38,919 bases of DNA. Source: Nemertoderma westbladi (lineage: Eukaryota > Xenacoelomorpha > Nemertodermatida > Nemertodermatidae). The stretch is taken from positions 1-38,919 of the forward strand of contig JAUCBJ010001822.1 of the NCBI GenBank assembly GCA_032718475.1. Reading direction: 5' to 3'. The position numbers were made by a program, and so were the translations under genes. The first letter of the stretch is position 1. The number at the start of each line of letters is the position of its first letter. Positions 32,472 to 38,919 of this stretch are shown here, piece after piece. Under the pieces are notes generated by a model. That model was not told the origin of the DNA. It did not search any database and saw only the letters and a program-made list of their open reading frames with translations.

Positions 32472-33335
32472 TCACCAGGGCTCGAGCCCTCTCTTTCTTC
32501 GCACTAAACTTCCCCTTCTTGTTCTGGGACCTGCAGAGTACCTAAAATGCCCCATGGTCCCACACGCAAAACACTCTACCTTCTTACCAGGGCAGCGTCC
32601 TTCCTCGTGTGTGGGTTGAGTACAAGTGCAGCATGTACTCCTCTTTTGGCTTTCTACTTTTGGTTTACCCGATTTCCCCGATTTAGCCTGTAACGCCCCC
32701 ACTTGCTCCTCTAATGCTGCTACCCAATTATCCTCCTTCTTCGCAGAGTTTCCCCGGATCTGTTTCACCTTTAACGCTCCTTAATCGAGCGCCAAATCAA
32801 ACTTCACTGTGTCATCAAATGAGAGATCCTTGGAGATCATCTTCCTCTGTAGTTTTCTATCATCCGTTTGGAATAAAATGGCGTCCCTCGCCGCCATTTT
32901 TTAATCATATCCCGCCCAAACGCTGCAGTCTGCCTGCTCCTTAACCTTGGGAAACCACTCTGCAAAATGGTTACCCCGCTGCGGCATCTGCTGGAACAGT
33001 TTATAGCGAGCTGTCGCCTGATTGGTCTGTCATTTAATACCGGACTCCACCTTTGTAATCGCTTCATCGAATGTGTCGCCCTCTTCTACATATCCGACGT
33101 ATTCGAATACGTTTTTCATTTCATCGCGTCCGACCAATCGCATCGTCGCCTTGGCTTTCTTGCATCCTACGCAGTCCACGTGGCCGTCGGCGTGAGCCCC
33201 ATCGGCCTCAGTGGCTGTAAGGAACTCCCTGAAGTTCGTGATATATTTGGTGAAGTCCTGGTACAACTGTTTCGGATTACCCTGTTTCTTTAGAACGAAA
33301 GGAGCCGGCTTAAGCATTAACATCATCTCAGCCAT
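32472..33335 (-). pseudogene. Gypsy gag with stops and a broken second zinc knuckle
   Basis: Starts MAEMMLMLKPAPFVL at 33335, 74 bp inside the primer-binding site. The frame stays the same down to about 32560 but is cut by in-frame stops: TGA at 33030-33032, then two TAA. The first zinc knuckle is intact (CCTCTQPTHEEGRC, CX2CX4HX4C). The second starts CFACGTMGHF, then a one-base frameshift takes its final Cys into another frame. The gap between capsid-like and nucleocapsid parts is normal for the family. The product would form the particle and bind RNA. Confidence 0.85.
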
Positions 33336-33392
33336 TGCGTGAAATCTCGAAGTCAGGCCTTGTTCGGTAACGAGGCTTTAGTTTGTGGACCA

Positions 33393-33409
33393 GATCCAAC
33401 TCGTCGCCA
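33393..33409 (-). promoter_or_regulatory. Primer-binding site of the Gypsy element
   Basis: On the element strand TGGCGACGAGTTGGATC begins directly after the LTR. TGG is complementary to the CCA end of a tRNA, the usual primer for minus-strand synthesis. I cannot name the tRNA. Confidence 0.75.
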
Positions 33410-33645
33410 TATTAAAGTACATAAATGAATTTATAATCCACACAAAAGGCCTGACTTTATTAACCTAATAGGTGATACAGTGTACTGCAATACACGGACA
33501 AATACTCTAGTCCCTTCACCTGTCGCTAGTTTTTCTAAAGTGTGACTGTTACGTTTTTAATATGTGCTACAGTGTACTGCACTACACGGACAAATACTCT
33601 AGTCACTTCACCGGTCGCAAGTTTTTCTAAAGTCTGACTATTACA
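33410..33645 (-). repeat. Gypsy 5' LTR
   Basis: 236 bp, from tattaaagtac to gactattaca on the plus strand. Two tandem units (33471-33552 and 33562-33645) share the run acagtgtactgca, acacggacaaatactctagt and gtttttctaaag. It differs from the left LTR by scattered substitutions, so the insertion is not very recent. Confidence 0.9.
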
Positions 33646-34680
33646 CTCCCCACTCACCTTACCTCCCCTATAGTGCTCCCCACTCACCGGTGCTCCTCTA
33701 CCACGCTCTCCACTGACCTTGGCTCCCCTATGGTGCTCCCCACTCACCATCGCTCCCCTACCACCACGCTCCCAATTCACCATGGCTCCCTTATCGTGCT
33801 CCCCACTCACCATGACTCCTCTACCACGCTCCCCACTCACCATGGATCCCCACTCAAATTGGTTCCCTACCGTCTCCCCACTCACCGTGGCTCCCCTGCC
33901 GTGCTCCCCACCACTCACCATGGCTCCTCTACCACGCTCCCCACTCACATTGACACCCCTACCGTCTCTCCACTCACCTTGGATCCCCTGCCATGCTCCC
34001 CACCACTCACCAGGGCTCCTCTACCATGCTCCCCACTCACCTTGGCTCCCCTGCCGTGCTCCGCACCACTCACCATAGCTCCTCTACCACGCTCCACACT
34101 CACATTGGGTCCCCTACCGTCTCCTCATTCACCTTGGCTCCCCTGCCGTGCTCCCCACCACTCACCATAGCTCCTCTACCGTGCTCCCCACTCATCTTGG
34201 CTCCCCTACAACCACGTTCCCCACTCACCTTGGCTCCCTTACCGTGCTCCCCACTACTCACCATGGCTCCTCTACCACGCTCCACACTCACCATGGCTCC
34301 CACTCACATTGGCTCCCCTACCGTCTCCCTACTCACCTTGGCTCTCCTGCCGTGCTCCCCACCACCCCCCATGGCTCCTCTACCACGCTCCCAACTCACA
34401 TTGGCTCCCCTACCGTCTCCCTACTCACCTTGGCTCCCCGCCATGCTCACCACCACTCACCGTGGCTCCCCTACCACGCTCCCCACTCACCATGGCTCCC
34501 ACTCACATTGGCTCCCCTACCGTCTCCCTACTCACCTTGGCTCCCCGCCATGCTCCCCACCACTCACCGTGGCTCCCCTACCACGCTCCCCACTCACCAT
34601 GGCTCCCACTCACATTGGCTCTCCCACCGTCTCCCCACTCACCTTGGCTCCCTACCATGCTCCCCACTCACCTTGGCTTT
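33646..34680. repeat. Minisatellite, right part, with higher-order pattern
   Basis: Units of 27-33 bp alternate: ctccccaccactcaccatgg + ctcctctaccacg, ctccccactcacattggctc + ccctaccgt, and ctccccactcaccttggctc + ccctgccgtg. This gives a higher-order period near 90 bp. Open frames of up to 239 codons (plus strand) and a Gly/Arg/Glu-rich frame on the minus strand come from repeat composition and are not genes. With 27110-27306 the original array was about 1.2 kb. It lies upstream of the class C receptor-like exons, probably in an intron or 5' flank. Confidence 0.9.
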
Positions 34681-35230
34681 TGTCTCAGAAACAAGCAGAT
34701 ACAAAAGTGTGATATGAGGGGGCCCTTATACTTGGAAATTGCCGTAATAAAATTTTTACAATATCTTAGAAACGACATCAACAATATTCTAGAATAAGAA
34801 CACTGCAGTTTTATGAATTATTTAAATTCTGACTATATATTTAACAAAAAGAAAGTAACATTTTTTGTCCAACTTTATGATCCGCAATTTTTAAGGAATA
34901 GTTAAAGCATATTTTTTCGAGGCCGAGGAAAAAATGCTTTTACTATTTCGAGGAAATGTGGAATAGAAGGAGAACAAAAAATACTCTATTTTTATAAAAG
35001 ATGTTGTTTTCTTTAAAATATTCACTTTTGAATTAGAAGTAACAAAAGTAACAAATTTATCGCAAATTTGAGGTTAATTCTTCACCATCGTGCAATTAAA
35101 CAATACTAGCTGCTATACCAGCTATATTTTGTGAGTTAAGATAATATTCCAGAACGTTAATCAAATAATCAAGCAAAAATTTGAATAAAATAAAAACTTT
35201 AACAAAAGATCCTACAACTAAACATTTTAA

Positions 35231-36067
35231 CACTTTGACTGTCTTTGACGCACCGGTGCGTCAAATGGTAGACAATATATTGTGTCATGACGCATATATC
35301 CGTCATTGATTCAAACTGTGATGTATAGGAAATGGTAGGTGATTTGTTAAAATTTCATGTGCCACCTTGTGAACGAACAGATCCCAAACTCATTTTTTGA
35401 CATCATCGATGACGCATATATGCGTCATATGACCACTGCACAATGTCTTAAAAAATATAAAAAATATTCCGAGATCCAGATTCGGAGGCAACTAGATAGC
35501 TTTGTAATTGTGCCAGAATATGAAATCTATAATAAAGTTTTGGTGAGTGTGAAACAGAAAACACCAGGCACAACCCAAAGGCTCTTCTCTCTTGGCTATT
35601 ACATGTAAAACAGGGATGTCGCCACACTAACTCCCAAGGGAGTACACTCCAAAACTACCCAATACGTTTTTACTCCCCACATAGAAGCCTGGTTTCCATT
35701 TTACTTCTGGCATTCATCACCAACCTTGCCTCAACCCAGCACCACCCTGCAGACACACCAACCATGCCTCCACCCAGCACCACCCTGCAGACACACCAAC
35801 CTTGCCTCCACCCAGCACCACCCTGCAGACACACCAACCTTGCCTCCACCCAGCACCACCCTGCAGACACACCAACCTTGCCTCAACCCAGCACCACCCT
35901 GCAGACAAACCAACCTTGCCTCCACCCAGCACCACCCTGCAGACACACCAACCTTGCCTCCACACTGCACCACCCTGCAGACACACCAACCTTGCCTCCA
36001 CCCAGCACCACCCTGCAGACACACCAGACAATAAATCCTGCACAATGTCAAAAAAACAGTCAAAGTG
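35231..36067. mobile_element. piggyBac-like non-autonomous element
   Basis: It begins cactttgactg and ends cagtcaaagtg, an 11-bp perfect terminal inverted repeat. It is flanked by TTAA on both sides (35227-35230 and 36068-36071), the target duplication of the piggyBac superfamily. Two subterminal perfect palindromes built on GACGCA are seen: a 22-bp one at 35244-35265 and a 20-bp one at 35409-35428, with a near copy at about 35286-35306. An 83-codon frame (35357-35608) resembles no transposase I can confirm, though it may be a remnant. The 38-bp minisatellite fills its right third. The matching empty site is at 10681-10686. Confidence 0.8.
35721..36024. repeat. 38-bp minisatellite, eight units
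   Basis: Exactly eight units of 38 bp (8 x 38 = 304), each caaccttgcctccacccagc + accaccctgcagacacac with few differences. As 38 is not a multiple of three and the unit lacks stops on several frames, long open frames on both strands (up to 157 codons) are artefacts. Confidence 0.95.
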
Positions 36068-36189
36068 TTAATGCTAAATTTATTAATATTTACCATCGTA
36101 ATTACTGATCTAGAATAAATAATGCGAAATAAACAGAATAAACTTGGTTCGTTGACTGGACAAATATTGATACCGGTAGGCCTAATACT

Positions 36190-36900
36190 TCGCCATGTCC
36201 ACACCTACCTGCCATTTTTTTACCTGTCAGTTTTTGTGTTTTTTTAATGATTTTTAGATATGAGTTAATGTTCTACAACATTAGTAGATATATATTTTAT
36301 GGAAGCTAGTGTTTTTTTACTAGCTAGTATTTTTTGAAATTTTAAAAATACGGTATTTTTTTTATTTTTGTTATTTGTTAAGTGTTAGTGAATATTTACA
36401 AGATATTATTTATTAAGTGATTTTTAGGGGATTTTTTTCACTAGCTAGTATTTTTTTTTAATTATAAAAAAAATGTGAAAACATTGATATTTCAGAATTA
36501 TGCCTAAACTATTGCAGATATTAATGATCAAATATATTGATGATATTATATCAGTTTAAGCTTCTATTAAAATTTGTTGCGTATTTTTTAAACATCTTGT
36601 GCAGTTTTCTGAATCAAAAACAAGACATAGGCCTATACATATAGGCAACATGTTAAAAGCATTAGTTTTAAACATTTTAAATAGGCCTACGTCATACTAG
36701 TACTAGCTAGTAAATAATTCACTAGCACCATAAAAATACTAGCTACCATAACTAATAATGTTAATAAAAAAAGTAAAATGTTTTATTTTCAAAAAATACA
36801 AGCCAATAAAAAAAACGCTAGCTACCATTAAAAATACCTACTAGGTTCTAGAACATTCACCATTATCAAAAAAAAACACTCAAAACCACAAAAAATGAAT
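36190..36900. repeat. Foldback with CTAGCTAG-rich arms
   Basis: The left arm at 36250-36350 (gttctacaacattagtag, atggaagctagtg, actagctagtattttttgaa) recurs inverted at 36700-36860 (actagctagt, cgctagctaccatt, ggttctagaacattc). The spacer is AT-rich. It shares the ttctagaaca and tagctag words with the tandem repeats at 1 kb and 13.3 kb. Confidence 0.55.
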
Positions 36901-36914
36901 GGTTAAAAATGATA

Positions 36915-36939
36915 GGGGGGTGGGGGGGGGGGGGGGGGG
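36915..36939. repeat. G-rich run (G6 T G18)
   Basis: Six G, one T and eighteen G, followed by tggtg. It could form a G-quadruplex on the plus strand. Confidence 0.95.
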
Positions 36940-36949
36940 TGGTGTCGAC

Positions 36950-37080
36950 ATGGCGAAGTACCAAATATTTTATTATCCGCATTTTTGGAACTTTGTTTGG
37001 ATAATTAGTTTATTGTACGCAAATACGGACATTAAAGTCTTTATTGTCCGCACTTTTGCGTACAATAAAAATAAATATTT
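36950..37080. repeat. Foldback MITE upstream of exon copy B
   Basis: ttattatccgcatttttgga and gtccgcacttttgcgtacaa are opposed A/T-loop hairpin blocks of the TCCGCA type seen at 7.9 and 10.9 kb. It ends about 130 bp before the start codon at 37212, the same relative place as the foldback-bearing repeat before 12245. Confidence 0.5.
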
Positions 37081-37211
37081 TAAAGAAAATTATATTATTA
37101 TAAACTACAGAATTTATGTTAATATAGTAGTAACTACAGGATATGTAACATTCCTACGTACAATGTAACATTAACATTGAAATAAAACTGAAACAAATAA
37201 TAGAGTAAATA

Positions 37212-37868
37212 ATGGATGATATACTTCAGGAATCGAATTCCAATTCAGAATCGACAGCGTCTGATTTCATTCTCCCATCATGTTCGACTGGATCGGATAG
37301 CGTATTCGAATCGGACACCGATACGAGCACAGCTCGAACTAAACGTTCACGGAAAGAATTGCTATTCAAGCATCTTTTTAAGGAGCAGGCATTTGATAGC
37401 ATATTATTTTGGGTTATTGATTATACATTGTTTGAATCTTTGATTAACCGGCCTGGATATATACAGTTAGATCGTAAGAATTTACTATCAAATAACAAAT
37501 ACAGAAAAAATAAAGCCGTTTCGATATACAGCTTTAGTGAAATAAAACAATTTGTTAATTGGTTAACGGCAGATTCGAGATGGGAAAGTTTGCGAGCAAT
37601 TTATATTACAAATCAACTTCAGTATGAATTTTTTTCAATAAGTTATGATTCTGAAAATCAATTCAGTTCGGTCAAAAAGAAGATCGACATCGATCGCGAA
37701 TATGAAAAAATCAAAGCTGCCTGGGGAATGACTATCTATTTTGGCGAAAATATCCATGATCCAAGAAACCGAATGATCATACAAACATCAAAGAATAATA
37801 TCATTCATCTGTTTAGGACTATTCAGAAATTCAAAAGAATTAATGGATCTACAAAGATAACTATCAGC
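37212..37868 (+). CDS. First coding exon of unknown host gene family, copy B
   Basis: 219 codons from ATG 37212 to the donor gtaagt (37869-37874), phase 0, identical in placement to the 12245 exon. The frame remains open for another 54 codons into the intron, which is not evidence of coding. Blocks such as WVIDYTLFESLINRPGYIQL and AAWGMTIYFGENIHDPRNRM are unchanged from copy A. The stretches after KHLF (residues 58-65), around residues 142-158 and 203-213 differ strongly, and there is one extra codon near 155. Both copies keep frame and splice site, so neither looks like a pseudogene. Downstream exons are not in the window. Function unknown; see copy A for domain notes. Confidence 0.7.
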
Positions 37869-38324
37869 GTAAGTTTTATCTTATTTACTTCCATAATAGG
37901 AGATTATGAGACTAGAGAGTTCCGCATCCCTCTACATTTTGTAGTAACTACAATGTATAGTATACTCTTGAATAAGAATGTACAGTATGTTACTGTTACG
38001 GTAGAATTTGTTTTGTTATATTTTATGTAAGAGGCTTATTGTTGTTGGGGAAGTGTTCGAATTTAATTGTTCTCTTGTCGTCTATTAATCTTGTTAGGTT
38101 TCTGCTTCAGGTTCAGCTTTGTAAGTGCTAGTATCAGTTTGAATATTTAGTACGTGCTTATCATAACCAAAATAATTATTGAAAGTATAAAAGCCCCAGA
38201 TATTCTAACAAAGTAACTTAACGAAAACTCCTCTTTTGGTGAACTTATACAAAGAGTAACTGAGCAGTTTGCATACCCCAAGCCAGGCTGATCGCTTTTC
38301 ACTGAGGCAAAACTAGCGTATGGG
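37869..38324. other. Start of first intron, copy B
   Basis: The first 80 bp are alignable with 12899-12975 and then diverge. No further exon or RNA seen. Confidence 0.5.
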
Positions 38325-38919
38325 GCGCCGTAGGCTTCAAAAATATGAAAATTTCGGCGACTGGTTTAGATTCTCGGCGACTGGTTTAGATACTCGGCGA
38401 CTGGTTTAGATTCTCGGCGACTGGTTTAGATACTCGGCGACTGGTTTAGATACTCGGCGACTGGTTTAGATTCTCGGCGACTGGTTTAGATTCTCGGCGA
38501 TTTTGATTTCAGCCAAAATTTTTAATCGAAATCTAAGGCGAAATCTTGGCCGATATCTAAGCCGAAATAAGGCCATATAAATCATATAAGCCATATAATG
38601 AGGTTCTTTATATTGCATAAGTGGTTGATTTCTGAGTTGAACAAATTATTTAAGTTCATCATCTAAGCGCTTAGTGTACTGTAGCTGTAGGGTCGATGCG
38701 ATACGGTCTATGGTCTGCGGTGCCGTAATGTTACTACTAAACTAGTAACAGAGAAACACAGACTGACAACAAAGCACAAACTGCAGCAGTAGCACTCCCT
38801 AGCAGCAGCAGCAGTAGGTGTCGGAGCAGTTAGTTATTGGCCGAAATCTAAGCCGAAATCTAAACCAGTCACCGACATTTTCATATTTTTGATTCCCACG
38901 GCGCGTATTTTTAGTGGGG
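38325..38919. mobile_element. TIR element running to the window end
   Basis: gcgccgtaggcttcaaaaat at 38325 and its continuation to ggcgactggttta (38368) are matched in reverse complement at 38861-38904, an inverted repeat of about 44 bp with few mismatches. The inside has a 20-bp satellite, repeats of ccgaaatctaag, and a cagcagcagcag stretch near 38797-38813. No transposase. Superfamily unknown, and the right flank is cut by the window. Confidence 0.65.
38351..38490. repeat. 20-bp satellite, seven units
   Basis: Seven 20-bp units of ttctcggcgactggtttaga, the second base pair alternating tt/ta, plus a partial unit to 38500. The first unit is the inner end of the element's left terminal inverted repeat; the right terminal repeat has only one unit. 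Confidence 0.95.

Larger units (their letters stand above)
27307..33645 (-). mobile_element. Ty3/Gypsy LTR retrotransposon, complete but defective
   Basis: Minus-strand element with two LTRs, a primer-binding site, a polypurine tract and gag-protease-RT-RNase H-integrase order. Each LTR is 236 bp once the inserted non-LTR copy is removed from the left one, and each contains an internal 80-90 bp tandem duplication. Flanking ctccc (27302-27306 and 33646-33650) is a fitting 5-bp target duplication, though ctccc is common in the host array. Gag has three in-frame stops, pol has frameshifts, and the integrase has a deletion. A non-LTR copy splits protease from RT. The element therefore cannot move by itself. 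Confidence 0.9.
34800..36180. repeat. Dispersed repeat, occupied copy
   Basis: Bases 34995-35230 and 36068-36170 together match 10470-10790. Between them sits the TTAA-flanked 837-bp insertion. The preceding 34845-34990 has a foldback with aaagaaagtaacattttttg and gcatattttttcgag...gaggaaaaaatgc. No gene here. Confidence 0.7.

Noticed and set aside
33673-34797. Long proline/serine-rich open frames (up to 239 codons) and a Gly/Arg-rich frame on the other strand
   Set aside because: They follow from a minisatellite lacking stop codons; frames change with unit length and no other coding sign exists.
35721-36024. Possible CRISPR-like array
   Set aside because: Units are contiguous with no spacers, in a eukaryotic transposon; the same applies to the 20-bp array at 38351.
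35717-36204. Open frames of 66-157 codons on both strands
   Set aside because: Product of eight 38-bp units; the unit length is not a multiple of three, so all frames look alike.
36842-36856. Perfect heat-shock-element-like ttctagaacattc
   Set aside because: ttctagaaca is a word of an abundant repeat family here, and no gene start lies close enough to argue regulation.

Overview
The window looks like nuclear DNA from a non-vertebrate metazoan. Host genes are in pieces with GT/AG introns, one resembles a class C GPCR ligand-binding domain, and most of the sequence is AT-rich non-coding DNA full of animal-type transposons (Gypsy, BEL/Pao, non-LTR, hAT, Mutator-like, piggyBac-like, many foldback MITEs). 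I cannot name the species. There is no sign of bacterial organisation.

Layout. 1-12.1 kb: AT-rich repeats and foldback elements. A 3.7-kb TIR-bounded composite insertion (1665-5405) splits a dispersed repeat whose unsplit copy lies at 11.46-12.11 kb. 12.2-22.5 kb: a plus-strand host gene, with a first coding exon at 12245-12898 and a probable last exon (PH-like) at 22060-22500. The 9.2-kb gap between them holds decayed BEL/Pao, hAT and Mutator-like elements. 24.86-27.07 kb: two phase-matched minus-strand exons of a class C receptor-like extracellular domain that ends in a GPI-anchor-like tail instead of seven membrane helices. 27.1-34.7 kb: a minisatellite split by a 6.3-kb Gypsy element, itself carrying two young insertions of one non-LTR family. 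34.8-36.2 kb: a dispersed repeat interrupted by a TTAA-flanked piggyBac-like element, with its empty-site counterpart at 10.47-10.79 kb. 37.2-38.0 kb: a second copy of the 12245 exon. 38.3 kb to the end: a TIR element with a 20-bp satellite derived from its own terminus.

The host content is therefore small: one lineage-specific gene family (two first exons, one PH-like last exon) and one receptor-like gene, lying tail to tail. The two first exons differ at 40 amino-acid-changing codons but only 7 silent ones, with changes clustered in blocks. This is the strongest hint of an undescribed, possibly diversifying family. The rest is a well-preserved record of nested transposition, including a non-LTR copy fused at its 5' end to a 77-bp piece of Gypsy RNase H, with target-site duplications that fix the order of events.
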